This document shows positions 51,776-60,293 of a stretch of DNA of 64,000 bases, piece after piece. Every line of letters starts with the position of its first letter. Within the stretch, counting starts at the first letter, position 1. The stretch lies in NCBI GenBank assembly GCA_015066565.1, contig SVOB01000001.1, positions 124,001 to 188,000 of the forward strand. The letters are read 5' to 3'. The position numbers and the translations under genes are program-made. The stretch is from Oscillospiraceae bacterium (GTDB taxonomy: Bacteria; Bacillota; Clostridia; Oscillospirales; Acutalibacteraceae). A model generated the notes under the pieces. That model was not told where the DNA came from, did not search any database, and was given only the letters and a program-made list of their open reading frames with translations.

Positions 51776-52679
51776 CGTTCAGTTTTTTGAAATTGACGAA
51801 AACCTTGCCGACGAAAGAATAGATAAGGTTATCTCTTCTCTTACTGACGGAACAAGGTCTTTTGTTCAGAAGAATATTGAACAGGGTAATGTTTTTGTAA
51901 ACGGTAAAGCCGTTTCAAAGAATTACAGATGTTCTTTCGGTGATGAGATTTCCGTTTCTTTATCTGAGCCTGTTAAGCTTGATATAAAAGCCGAAAATAT
52001 TCCGCTTGATATTCGCTATGAGGACGATTGTCTTTTGGTAGTTAACAAGCCTAAGGGAATGGTTGTTCATCCTGCTCCCGGTAATTACAGCGGTACACTT
52101 GTCAACGCTTTAATGTATCATTGCGGAGACAGTCTTTCGGGAATAAACGGGGTTATAAGACCCGGTATTGTTCACCGGATTGATAAGGATACAAGCGGGC
52201 TTTTAATTGTAGCAAAGAACGATATGTCTCATAATTTTCTCGCAGAGCAGATTAAGGAACATTCCTTCACCCGCGAATACCGCGCGGTAATTATCGGTCA
52301 TTTGAAAGAGCTCTCCGGTACAGTTGACGCGCCTATAGGGCGAAACCCAAAAGACAGAAAAAAGATGGCTGTAACCGATAAGAATTCAAAAAATGCTGTT
52401 ACTCATTATCAGGTGCTTGAAGAATTTAACGGCTACAGTCTTGTTAAACTTAATCTTGAGACCGGAAGGACCCATCAGATAAGGGTTCATATGTCTTATC
52501 TCGGCCATCCCGTTGCAGGGGATGAGCTTTATGGCGGTAAGCGTAAGGATGACGGATTAAACGGTCAATGCCTTCACGCCGGTTTAATCGGGTTTATTCA
52601 TCCTGAAACTAAAGAGTATATTGAGATTTGCGCCGAATATCCGCCATATTTTGAAGATTTTTTAAGGAGATTAAATTAA
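51768..52679 (+). CDS. rluD: 23S rRNA pseudouridine synthase RluD-like
   Basis: Isomerises uridines in 23S rRNA helix 69. 303 residues: S4 domain at the N-terminus, then catalytic HRIDKDTSGLLIVAKND with the active Asp, and LETGRTHQIRVH near 230. This is a closer match to RluD than the truncated homologue at the left edge. GGGGG and AAGG precede the ATG within lspA. It overlaps the HAD gene by one base (TAATG). Confidence 0.93.
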   Translation: MNDVQFFEIDENLADERIDKVISSLTDGTRSFVQKNIEQGNVFVNGKAVSKNYRCSFGDEISVSLSEPVKLDIKAENIPLDIRYEDDCLLVVNKPKGMVVHPAPGNYSGTLVNALMYHCGDSLSGINGVIRPGIVHRIDKDTSGLLIVAKNDMSHNFLAEQIKEHSFTREYRAVIIGHLKELSGTVDAPIGRNPKDRKKMAVTDKNSKNAVTHYQVLEEFNGYSLVKLNLETGRTHQIRVHMSYLGHPVAGDELYGGKRKDDGLNGQCLHAGLIGFIHPETKEYIEICAEYPPYFEDFLRRLN

Positions 52680-53509
52680 TGGTTCAGCAAAATTCAAAGT
52701 CATTTTCCGATTGGCTTGTTATTTCGGATATAGACGGAACACTGAACAATAAAATAAGAAAGCTTCCCCAGAGAAATTTTGATGCCATAAGAAGCTTTAT
52801 TGAAGAATTTGACGGAAACTTTACTCTGGCTTCGGGAAGAAGCGTTACAACAATGCGCAAGCACTATGAACGCCTTAATTTAACAGTTCCCGCTGTTATT
52901 CTTAACGGCGCGGGTATTTATGATTTTCAGAATGAGAAAATGTTAAGGTATGTCAGCATAGGTCAGGCAGGTCAGAATATCGTAAGACAAGTGCTTAAGC
53001 ATTTCCCGATGATTGAGATTATGATTGTTGCCAACGACAAGAATTATCTTTTGAATTCCCATATTTTTGCTCCTGTAATGTCAGGCGCGGACGAACTTTC
53101 GACTTCTGCCTACAAGGATTTTGACGAAGTTCCGAAAGAGGAGTGGGGAAAGGTTATTTTTCTCGGTATGCCTGCTTTTATTACGGTGTTGAGAAAATAC
53201 CTCTCACGTTTTGACGGAAAGGGCGTGAGCTTTGTTTCTTCGTCTGTTTCGTCGTTTGAAATGCTTGCGGCTGATACAAACAAGGGCGAAGCCGCTCTTA
53301 AGGTGGCTGAAATTATAGGCGTTGACAGTTCAAAAACTGCTGCTATAGGTGATTATTTCAACGATTACGAGCTTTTAAGACATGTTGCGCTTCCTGCCTG
53401 TTGCGGTCAGGCGCCTAAAGGGATGAAAGAAATTGCTAAGTTAGTTACCTGTCACTGCAATCAAGGTGCTGTGGCAGACTTGCTTGAATACATAGAACAG
53501 AATTATTAG
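52679..53509 (+). CDS. HAD-superfamily phosphatase (Cof type)
   Basis: 276 residues. HAD motif I is ISDIDGTLN with the nucleophile Asp, motif II is LASGRS, the Lys motif lies in the region NKGEAALKVAE, and motif IV is GDYFNDYELL. The Cof-type cap fits sugar-phosphate or PLP phosphatase activity, substrate not deducible. One-base overlap with rluD and AAGGAG upstream indicate coupling. Confidence 0.9.
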   Translation: MVQQNSKSFSDWLVISDIDGTLNNKIRKLPQRNFDAIRSFIEEFDGNFTLASGRSVTTMRKHYERLNLTVPAVILNGAGIYDFQNEKMLRYVSIGQAGQNIVRQVLKHFPMIEIMIVANDKNYLLNSHIFAPVMSGADELSTSAYKDFDEVPKEEWGKVIFLGMPAFITVLRKYLSRFDGKGVSFVSSSVSSFEMLAADTNKGEAALKVAEIIGVDSSKTAAIGDYFNDYELLRHVALPACCGQAPKGMKEIAKLVTCHCNQGAVADLLEYIEQNY

Positions 53510-53519
53510 GAGGATAAAA

Positions 53520-54362
53520 ATGGATCAAGCGTTAAAAAAAGATTTGAAAGTTTTTGCGACCAAATTGAGAATCGGCGCTGTTGAAGCTGTTTATTCCGCT
53601 TCTTCGGGTCATCCGGGCGGTTCAATTTCTATCGCTGAGCTTTTGAGTTATCTTTACAATGTTGAAATGAGGGTTGACCCTAAGAATCCGAAGGACGAAA
53701 ACCGTGACAGGTTTGTTCTTTCAAAGGGCCACGCCGCACCCGGCGTTTATTCGGCTCTCGCATTAAAGGGTTTCTTCCCTTATGACGACCTCAAAACCTT
53801 AAGAAAGAGCGACTCTTATCTTCAGGGACATCCGTCAATGACTTATGTACCCGGTATTGATATGAGCACCGGTTCTCTCGGTCAGGGTATTTCGGCAGCT
53901 GTCGGTATGGCTTTGAGCGCTAAATATCAGAAAAAGGATTTCAGAGTTTATACCATTCTCGGCGACGGCGAAATCGAAGAAGGTCAGGTTTGGGAAGCGG
54001 CTATGTTTGCGGGTAATAAAAAGCTCGATAACCTTGTTGCTATAGTTGACTACAATAATCTTCAGATCGACGGTACGCTCGACGACGTCAACTCTCCTTA
54101 TCCGATTAAGGAAAAATTTGAAGCATTCGGTTGGAATGCTGTAGAAATTGACGGTCATGACTTTGACCAGATTGAAAAGGCTTTTAATGAAGCTAAGGCT
54201 TGTAAGGGTAAGCCCACTTGTATTGTTGCTAAAACAGTTAAGGGCAAGGGCGTTTCGTATATGGAAAATGAATGCGGCTGGCACGGCGCGGCTCCGAATA
54301 AAGAGCAGTTTGAAATCGCTATGAACGAGCTTAATGCCGCTCTTAAGGAATTGGAGGCGTAA
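53520..54362 (+). CDS. Transketolase, N-terminal (TPP-binding) subunit
   Basis: Half of a split transketolase, 280 residues, carrying the TPP pyrophosphate domain: SSGHPGGS near residue 27, SKGHAAPG, MSTGSLGQGIS, and GDGEIEEGQVWEA followed by NN (the GDG-NN thiamine motif). With the next gene it forms the pentose-phosphate transketolase. Split forms are common in clostridia and archaea. AGGAGG precedes the ATG. Confidence 0.95.
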   Translation: MDQALKKDLKVFATKLRIGAVEAVYSASSGHPGGSISIAELLSYLYNVEMRVDPKNPKDENRDRFVLSKGHAAPGVYSALALKGFFPYDDLKTLRKSDSYLQGHPSMTYVPGIDMSTGSLGQGISAAVGMALSAKYQKKDFRVYTILGDGEIEEGQVWEAAMFAGNKKLDNLVAIVDYNNLQIDGTLDDVNSPYPIKEKFEAFGWNAVEIDGHDFDQIEKAFNEAKACKGKPTCIVAKTVKGKGVSYMENECGWHGAAPNKEQFEIAMNELNAALKELEA

Positions 54363-54365
54363 GAA

Positions 54366-55310
54366 ATGGCAGATATTATTAAAAAGGCTACCCGTGACGC
54401 TTACGGCGAAGCGCTTGCCGAGCTCGGCAAGGTTAATTCTGATTTTGTTGTTCTTGACGCCGATCTTGCAAAGGCTACAAAGACAGGTATTTTTAAAGCC
54501 GCTTTTCCCGAAAGGTTTTTTGACTGCGGTATAGCGGAAAGCAATATGATGGGTATTGCCGCCGGTATTGCTTCAACAGGACTTACTGTTTTTGCAAGCA
54601 CCTTTGCTATGTTTGCGGCCGGAAGAGCTTTTGAGCAGGTTCGTAACTCAATCGGTTATCCTCATCTTAATGTAAAAATCGGCGCTACTCATGCAGGCGT
54701 TTCGGCAGGCGAGGACGGCGCAAGCCATCAGTGTAACGAGGATATTGCTCTTATGAGAACAATTCCCGGTATGACTATTATTAACCCTGCTGACGCAGTT
54801 GAAGCCAAGAAGGCTGTTTTTGCCGCCGCTAAGATTGACGGACCGGTTTATATGCGTTTCGGACGTATGGCTGTTCCGACTATTTTTGACGACAGCTATA
54901 ATTTTGAAATCGGCAAGGGCAATCTTCTTAAAGAAGGCTCCGACTGTACTGTTATCGCAACGGGTCTTCTCGTTAACGAAGCTCTTATCGCGGCTGAAGA
55001 ACTCAAAAACGAGGGTATTTCGGTTGATGTAATTAATATAGCTACTATCAAACCCCTTGACGTTGACCTTGTTGTTTCTTCCGCTAAAAAGACAGGTTGT
55101 GTCGTTACTGCTGAAGAGCATAACATTATCGGCGGTCTCGGCGGCGCTGTTTGTGAAGCGTTGAGCGAAAATTATCCCGTTCCCGTAATCCGTATAGGTA
55201 TGAACGACGTATTCGGAAAATCGGGCGACGGCGCTAAGCTTCTTCACGAATTCGGACTTGACGCTGAGAATATTAAGGCTCAGGTTAAAAAGGCTATTTC
55301 ATTGAAATAA
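54366..55310 (+). CDS. Transketolase, C-terminal subunit
   Basis: 314 residues: pyrimidine-binding domain and C-terminal domain. The TPP-activating Glu lies in FDCGIAESNMMGIAAG, and GASHQCNEDIALMRTIP and VYMRFGR are conserved. Begins 3 bases after the N-terminal subunit; GGAGG sits in the end of that gene. Deoxyxylulose-phosphate synthase has both halves in one chain, so transketolase is the better call. A terminator follows. Confidence 0.95.
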   Translation: MADIIKKATRDAYGEALAELGKVNSDFVVLDADLAKATKTGIFKAAFPERFFDCGIAESNMMGIAAGIASTGLTVFASTFAMFAAGRAFEQVRNSIGYPHLNVKIGATHAGVSAGEDGASHQCNEDIALMRTIPGMTIINPADAVEAKKAVFAAAKIDGPVYMRFGRMAVPTIFDDSYNFEIGKGNLLKEGSDCTVIATGLLVNEALIAAEELKNEGISVDVINIATIKPLDVDLVVSSAKKTGCVVTAEEHNIIGGLGGAVCEALSENYPVPVIRIGMNDVFGKSGDGAKLLHEFGLDAENIKAQVKKAISLK

Positions 55311-55323
55311 TTTTAAAAATAAG

Positions 55324-55355
55324 AAAACTCCCACTTGATTAAAGTGGGAGTTTTT
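55324..55355. terminator. Bidirectional terminator between transketolase and mnmA
   Basis: AAAACTCCCACTT, loop, AAGTGGGAGTTTT and T run, with A-rich flank on the other side for the convergent mnmA. Confidence 0.9.
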
Positions 55356-55366
55356 TATGTTTTATT

Positions 55367-56431
55367 TTAAATAATTGTTCCGCCACCGACTACGTAATCG
55401 CCGTCATAAAGAACAACTGCCTGACCTTTGGTAATGGCTCTCTGAGGCTCGTCAAAAACAACTTTAATTGTATCTTCATCAAGCTGAATTACGGTTGCAG
55501 GCTGTTCTGTATGCTTATATCTTACTTTTGCCTTAACTCTCATTTCACCGTTGATTTTATCAACTGAAATAAGGTTTATATCCTTTGCAATCAGTTCAGT
55601 AGAAAATAGGTCTTCGTTTTTACCGAGAGTAACCGTGTTGTTCTCGGGATTTACGGAACAAACATATCTCGGCTCGCCGAAAGCAACTCCGAGTCCTTTT
55701 CGTTGACCGACTGTGTAATTTATAATCCCCTGATGCTGACCGATAACATTTTTTTCAATGTCTATAAAATTACCTTTCGGATATTCCTTGTTTGTGTAGC
55801 CTTTTATAAATGAAACATAATCGCCGTCCGGAACAAAGCATATATCCTGACTTTCTTTTTTATGTGCATTCAAAAAGCCCTGTTGTTCGGCAATTTCTCT
55901 TATTTTCGATTTGTTGTAATCGCCGAGAGGGAAGATAATATGACTTAACTGTTCCTGCGTAAGCGAATACAAAACATAGCTCTGGTCTTTGTTTGAATCA
56001 GCGCCTCTTTTTAAAAGAAAACGTCCGTCTTTTTCTTCAACTGAAGCGTAATGACCTGTAACGACATAATCAAATTCAAGTTCTTTCATCTTGTCCATAA
56101 GCTTTTTGAATTTGAGGTTTCGGTTACATTCAATACAGGGATTCGGCGTTCCGCCGTTTTCGTATGTTTGAATAAAATTCTTAATAACCTTTTCATTGAA
56201 ATCGGCTTTGAAGTTGAAAACATAATAGGGGATGCCGAGCTTGTTTGCAACCGAACGCGCGTCCTCAACGCCGTCAAGCGAGCAACAGCTTTTTTCGTTA
56301 TTGATATTAATATCGTCATTGTCAAAAAGCTTCATCGTTGCGCCTATACATTCGAAGCCTTTGTTCTTCATTAAATAAGCGGCAACGCTTGAATCGACAC
56401 CGCCGCTCATAGCTATAATCGCTTTTTTCAT
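55367..56431 (-). CDS. mnmA: tRNA-specific 2-thiouridylase MnmA
   Basis: Thiolates U34 of Lys, Glu and Gln tRNAs. 354 residues. PP-loop SGGVDSSV, the first catalytic Cys in NPCIECNR, tRNA-binding YVVTGHYA, KDQSYVLYSL, and the second Cys in SQDICFVPDG are intact. It starts 2 bases after nadA, so both are transcribed from the promoter at 57379-57407. An associated cysteine desulfurase is not in the window. Confidence 0.97.
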   Translation of the reverse strand: MKKAIIAMSGGVDSSVAAYLMKNKGFECIGATMKLFDNDDININNEKSCCSLDGVEDARSVANKLGIPYYVFNFKADFNEKVIKNFIQTYENGGTPNPCIECNRNLKFKKLMDKMKELEFDYVVTGHYASVEEKDGRFLLKRGADSNKDQSYVLYSLTQEQLSHIIFPLGDYNKSKIREIAEQQGFLNAHKKESQDICFVPDGDYVSFIKGYTNKEYPKGNFIDIEKNVIGQHQGIINYTVGQRKGLGVAFGEPRYVCSVNPENNTVTLGKNEDLFSTELIAKDINLISVDKINGEMRVKAKVRYKHTEQPATVIQLDEDTIKVVFDEPQRAITKGQAVVLYDGDYVVGGGTII

Positions 56432-56433
56432 AT

Positions 56434-57348
56434 TTAACCCATTTCAATCATTTTATCTATACAAGCCTTTGCTTTAAGGCGCGTTTCCTCGTCAAGTTCA
56501 ATTTCCTCGCCGAAGGTTCCTTTACAGCAGTTGAGTAAATCGACAATGGTTGTAGCCTTCATATTACTGCAGATACAATCCTTTGAAAGCGGATAAAACA
56601 TTTTATCGGGACACTGAAGCTGAAGATTGTTAACGATACTGTTTTCGGTTCCGATAATAAACTCTTTATTCTCACTTTCTTCGGCAAATTTCATAATTCC
56701 TGTTGTAGAACCGACGTAATCCGCTTTTTCAACAACTTCGGGTTTACATTCGGGATGAACAAGTAAAAGCGCGTTAGGATGAAGAGCTTTCGCTTTATCA
56801 ACCTCCGAAGCGCTGATTTTAGCGTGGGTAGGACAACCGCCGTTAAGAAGCTTGAATTCCTTTTCGGGAACCTGTTTTCTTATCCAGTCGCCGAGGTTGC
56901 AGTCGGGGATAAAAAGAATTTTATCGTTATTGATATTTTTACAGATTTTAAGGGCGGAAGAAGAGGTTACGCAAATATCACAAACAGTTTTTAAATCGGT
57001 TGTTGTGTTGATATAAGCGACGACAGTGTAATCGGGAAATTGCTCTTTAACCTGAGAAATAAGCTCTTTATCCATCTGTTCAGCCATAGGGCAGCCTGCA
57101 GTAGGATTTGAAAGAATAACAGTCTTTTCGGGAGAGAGAATTTTAACCGTTTCAGCCATAAAACGGACGCCGCACATAATAACTGTTTTCTGGGGTACGT
57201 TCTGAGCCTTTACGCTTAACGCGAATGAGTCACCTGTAAAATCGGCGACCTCGATAATCTCTCTGTTCTGATATGCGTGGGCAAGAATACAGATATCCTT
57301 TTCTTTTTTAAGCTTTAAAATCTCTTCCTGAATTTCCTTAACCGTCAT
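56434..57348 (-). CDS. nadA: Quinolinate synthase
   Basis: [4Fe-4S] enzyme condensing iminoaspartate with dihydroxyacetone phosphate to quinolinate in NAD synthesis. 304 residues. AHAYQN at the N-terminus, MCGVRFMAET with the first cluster Cys, NPTAGCPMA, HPECKPEV with the second, and SKDCICSNMK near the third. nadB and nadC, usual neighbours in clostridia, are not adjacent. Promoter immediately upstream. Confidence 0.95.
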   Translation of the reverse strand: MTVKEIQEEILKLKKEKDICILAHAYQNREIIEVADFTGDSFALSVKAQNVPQKTVIMCGVRFMAETVKILSPEKTVILSNPTAGCPMAEQMDKELISQVKEQFPDYTVVAYINTTTDLKTVCDICVTSSSALKICKNINNDKILFIPDCNLGDWIRKQVPEKEFKLLNGGCPTHAKISASEVDKAKALHPNALLLVHPECKPEVVEKADYVGSTTGIMKFAEESENKEFIIGTENSIVNNLQLQCPDKMFYPLSKDCICSNMKATTIVDLLNCCKGTFGEEIELDEETRLKAKACIDKMIEMG

Positions 57349-57378
57349 AGTTAATACCTCTTTAAATTAGTTTATAAA

Positions 57379-57407
57379 ATTATATATCCTCAGATAATTA
57401 TTGTCAA
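57379..57407 (-). promoter_or_regulatory. Promoter of nadA-mnmA
   Basis: On the minus strand a perfect TTGACA (57407-57402), a 17-base spacer and a perfect TATAAT (57384-57379), 30 bases before the ATG. No NiaR-like operator was recognised by eye. Confidence 0.8.
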
Positions 57408-57458
57408 TAAAGCTTATTGTCGAATTGTTAATTATTTGTAAATTAAGGATTTATTTTA

Positions 57459-57487
57459 TTGATTTAGAAAAAGCTGTATATTATAAT
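57459..57487 (+). promoter_or_regulatory. Promoter of the DUF5685-J-like-radC run
   Basis: TTGATT (57459-57464), a 17-base spacer and a perfect TATAAT (57482-57487), 28 bases before the ATG. Confidence 0.7.
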
Positions 57488-57515
57488 AATCATAACAAAA
57501 ATTCAGAGGTTGAGT

Positions 57516-58379
57516 ATGCTTGGTTATGTTAAACCGAATAAGGCTGAACTGAAAATAAAGGATTACGAAATTTACAGGGGTTATTACTGCTCTTTATGTA
57601 AGGCGCTCGGAAAACGTTACGGCGTTTTTTCAAGGCTGTTTTTAAGCTATGACGTTACGTTCTTTGTTCTTTTTATAAACGCTTTAAAAAAGGATTATTC
57701 GCCCGAATTTAAAGAGGGCAGATGTCCTTTTAATCCAACTAAAAAATGTCATTATACCTCGGTTAAAACCGATGAATTTGATTTCGCAACTGCGTTTTCA
57801 ATAATAATGACGTATTATAAGGTTAAAGATAATATTTCGGATAACCCGTTTTATAAAAAGATAATTTATTTTCTTGTTCTTCCTTTTGTGTATTTTAAAT
57901 ACAGAAAAGCTAAACGTATTCATCCCGAAATTGAAAAAATAATCGGTCGTTCAATTGAAGAACAGGCTACCGTTGAAAACGAAAAATGTTCGCTCGTTGA
58001 TAAAGCGGCTCACTCAAGCGCAAAGGCTCTCGGAGAATGTTTTTCACTTTATTCGGACAGCGAAGATAATAAACAGCTTTTTTACAGGTTCGGTTATTGC
58101 TTAGGTCGGTACGTTTATCTGACAGACGCTTTTGACGACCTTGAAAAAGATAAAAAGCATAACGGGTATAACGTTTTTGTTTTAAACGGATATTCCGATG
58201 ACGAAATAACCCAGTCAATAAGAATGAGTATAAATGAGCTTGTTCTTTGTGTTGATTTATTTGATTTTTACTGCAATTCGGATATAATAAAAAATATAGT
58301 TAAGCTCGGGCTTGAACAGCAGTTAAGAGCAATTATCAATAAGAAGGAGGGGACAAAAAATGAACAGAAATCCTTATGA
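57516..58379 (+). CDS. DUF5685-family protein, unknown function
   Basis: 287 residues, mostly helical, one hydrophobic stretch near 40-50 and another near 115-125. The N-terminus GYVKPNKAELKIKDYEIYRGYYCSLC is typical of DUF5685. Cys residues at YYCSLC, GRCPF and KKCHY could bind metal. Two Asp-rich spots, KVKDNISDN near 104 and DAFDDLEKD at 204-212, resemble the paired Asp motifs of class I isoprenoid synthases, which is a hypothesis only. ATG 57516 follows AGAGG. It overlaps the J-like gene by 20 bases. Confidence 0.78.
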   Translation: MLGYVKPNKAELKIKDYEIYRGYYCSLCKALGKRYGVFSRLFLSYDVTFFVLFINALKKDYSPEFKEGRCPFNPTKKCHYTSVKTDEFDFATAFSIIMTYYKVKDNISDNPFYKKIIYFLVLPFVYFKYRKAKRIHPEIEKIIGRSIEEQATVENEKCSLVDKAAHSSAKALGECFSLYSDSEDNKQLFYRFGYCLGRYVYLTDAFDDLEKDKKHNGYNVFVLNGYSDDEITQSIRMSINELVLCVDLFDFYCNSDIIKNIVKLGLEQQLRAIINKKEGTKNEQKSL

Positions 58380-58986
58380 GGTTTTAGGCTTAAATGAAGG
58401 AGCTTCTCTTGACGAGGTAAAAGCGGCTTATAAGTCTTTAGCCAGAAAATATCAGTCGGAAGACTATTCAAACGGTCCTCTTTCTTCCAACGCTCAAAAG
58501 AAAATGGACGAGATAAACGAAGCCTATGACGCTATTATCTCTAATAAAAGCGGTTCTTCAAGAACTACCAATACAAAACAGCAACAGTATTATACCGATA
58601 ATTCAAATTCCTCGTCTTATCCCGACGTGCGCTCGCTTATAAACAGAAATAAGCTTGAAGAAGCCGAAACAATTCTTGACGGAATTTATATAACGGAAAG
58701 AGATGCCGAATGGTATTATCTTAAAGGTCAGGTTCACCACAGAAGAGGTTGGTTTGACGAGGCGAGAAAGTCTTATCAAAAAGCCTGCGAGCTTGACCCG
58801 TCGAACAGTGAATATTCGTCTGCGCTGAATTCTCTGAACAGGGGAGCTTCGGGAGGCTATTACACCTCACATAGCGGTTCGGGCGGCGACTGCTGTAATT
58901 GCGGCGCCTGCGATATCTGTTCATCTCTTATGTGTGCGGATTGTTGTTGCGAATGCTTTGGCGGAGACCTTATTAAGTGCTGTTGA
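58360..58986 (+). CDS. J-domain-like protein lacking HPD, with TPR and Cys-rich tail
   Basis: 208 residues. The first ~65 look like a J domain (NPYEVLGLNEGASLDEVKAAYKSLARKY), but the HPD tripeptide needed to stimulate DnaK is absent: KYHPDKN is here KYQSEDY. A Ser/Asn-rich linker follows, then a TPR-like pair (WYYLKGQVHHRRGWFDEARKSY), and a tail of about 30 residues with a dense run of Cys (CCNCGACDIC, CADCCCEC, CC). GGAGG precedes the ATG, inside the DUF5685 gene. Probably a scaffold or metal-binding protein rather than a co-chaperone. Confidence 0.82.
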   Translation: MNRNPYEVLGLNEGASLDEVKAAYKSLARKYQSEDYSNGPLSSNAQKKMDEINEAYDAIISNKSGSSRTTNTKQQQYYTDNSNSSSYPDVRSLINRNKLEEAETILDGIYITERDAEWYYLKGQVHHRRGWFDEARKSYQKACELDPSNSEYSSALNSLNRGASGGYYTSHSGSGGDCCNCGACDICSSLMCADCCCECFGGDLIKCC

Positions 58987-58987
58987 T

Positions 58988-59530
58988 ATGAAGAATTTAA
59001 ATAAAAGCTCTAAAACGGCTCTCGGCGGCATTATTGCCGCAGTTTCGGTTGTTTTAATGTTCCTGACATCCATAATTCCGACTCTGACCTACGCTGTTCC
59101 CGCGGCGGCAGGTCTGCTTCTTGTTATAATGGTTATTGAAATTGACAAAAAGTGGGCTACTGTTGTCTATATAGCGGTCAGTATTCTGTCGGCGCTTCTT
59201 ATTGCCGATAAGGAGTCTGCAGTTATGTATATTGCTTTCTTCGGCTATTATCCGATTGTAAAGCAACCGATTGAGAAACACCTTAATAAATATTTGGCTT
59301 GGGTTATAAAGCTTCTTATTTTTAATATTTCGATTATAGCCTCATATTTGCTTTTAATTTACGTTTTCAATCTTGACATGGATGATTTCGGAGAATTCAC
59401 TAAAACGGCTTTAATCCTTCTTTATCTTGCCTTTAACGTTGTTTTTGTATTGTACGACGTTGCGCTTACGAGATTGATAACTGCTTATCTTAACAGATGG
59501 CAAAGACAGTTCAGAAAGATTTTTAAATAG
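58988..59530 (+). CDS. Uncharacterised multi-spanning membrane protein
   Basis: 180 residues with about five hydrophobic spans (near 12-30, 32-50, 55-72, 100-122, 130-150) and a basic C-terminus. No family was recognised with confidence; the general look recalls small substrate-binding membrane components. The ATG at 58988 is 1 base after the J-like stop, with no independent ribosome-binding site, so translation is probably coupled. Third member of the DUF5685/J-like group. Confidence 0.75.
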   Translation: MKNLNKSSKTALGGIIAAVSVVLMFLTSIIPTLTYAVPAAAGLLLVIMVIEIDKKWATVVYIAVSILSALLIADKESAVMYIAFFGYYPIVKQPIEKHLNKYLAWVIKLLIFNISIIASYLLLIYVFNLDMDDFGEFTKTALILLYLAFNVVFVLYDVALTRLITAYLNRWQRQFRKIFK

Positions 59531-59546
59531 TTTTCGGGTGGGGATA

Positions 59547-60242
59547 ATGGAAAAGAATATTCACAGCGGTCATCGTGAACGCGTCAGAGAAAATTATAAA
59601 AAATCAGGGTTTGACGGGTTTTCGGATGTCAACATTCTTGAAATGCTTTTGTTTTACTCGATCCCGAGAAAAGATACCAACGTAATAGCTCATAATCTTT
59701 TAAACGAATTCGGCTCTATTTCAGCGGTGTTTGACGCGCCGTACGATATGCTTTTAAAGGTCAGGGGAATAACCGATAACACGGCTACGCTTATTTCAAT
59801 GACAAGAGAGTTGTTCAAGGTTTACGAAAGCGATAAAATTGAAAAATCAAAAGTATCTTTGGACAGCGCCGAAAAAACTTCTCAGTTTTGTGTTTCAAGA
59901 TTTTTAGGTCAGACGGAAGAACAGCTTTATGCTTTGTTACTCGATAATAACCTGTCATTAATAAATTGTGTTCTTATTTCAAAAGGATCGCCTAATACGT
60001 CCTCGGTTGATATAAGAAAAATTTTTGAACAGGTTGTAGCCTCTAATGCAACCGGCGTTATGATTACTCATAATCATCCGAACGGTGTTGCGGCGCCGTC
60101 TTCAGATGACATTAATCTTACCAAAACGGTCTCCGACGCATTGAAATACATAAACGTAAAGCTTTATGACCATATTATCGTTGCGGGAAGAGATTCTATT
60201 TCTCTTGCCGCAAGCAGTAAATTCAGATATTTATTCAGATAA
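59547..60242 (+). CDS. radC: RadC/JAB-domain protein
   Basis: 231 residues. Helix-hairpin-helix-type N-terminus (LLKVRGITDNTATLI) and a C-terminal JAB/MPN metalloprotease-like domain with the metal motif ITHNHPNGVAAPSSDD. The family is called DNA repair protein RadC by history, though its enzymatic role is unsettled. ATG 59547 has GGTGGGG just upstream, preferred over GTG 59538. A terminator follows. Confidence 0.93.
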   Translation: MEKNIHSGHRERVRENYKKSGFDGFSDVNILEMLLFYSIPRKDTNVIAHNLLNEFGSISAVFDAPYDMLLKVRGITDNTATLISMTRELFKVYESDKIEKSKVSLDSAEKTSQFCVSRFLGQTEEQLYALLLDNNLSLINCVLISKGSPNTSSVDIRKIFEQVVASNATGVMITHNHPNGVAAPSSDDINLTKTVSDALKYINVKLYDHIIVAGRDSISLAASSKFRYLFR

Positions 60243-60254
60243 AAAGATATAATA

Positions 60255-60284
60255 AAAGACCGAGTTTTTACTCGGTCTTTCATT
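60255..60284. terminator. Bidirectional terminator between radC and the P-type ATPase
   Basis: AAAGACCGAGT, loop TTTT, ACTCGGTCTTT followed by T-rich sequence; A-rich on the opposite side, serving the convergent ATPase gene. Confidence 0.9.
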
Positions 60285-60293
60285 TTATTATTT

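Noticed and set aside
54648..55247. 199-codon minus-strand frame
   Set aside because: Antisense shadow of the transketolase C-terminal subunit, which has every family motif.
53520..55310. Split transketolase considered as a frameshifted single gene
   Set aside because: Each half has its own ribosome-binding site and start and matches the known two-subunit form.
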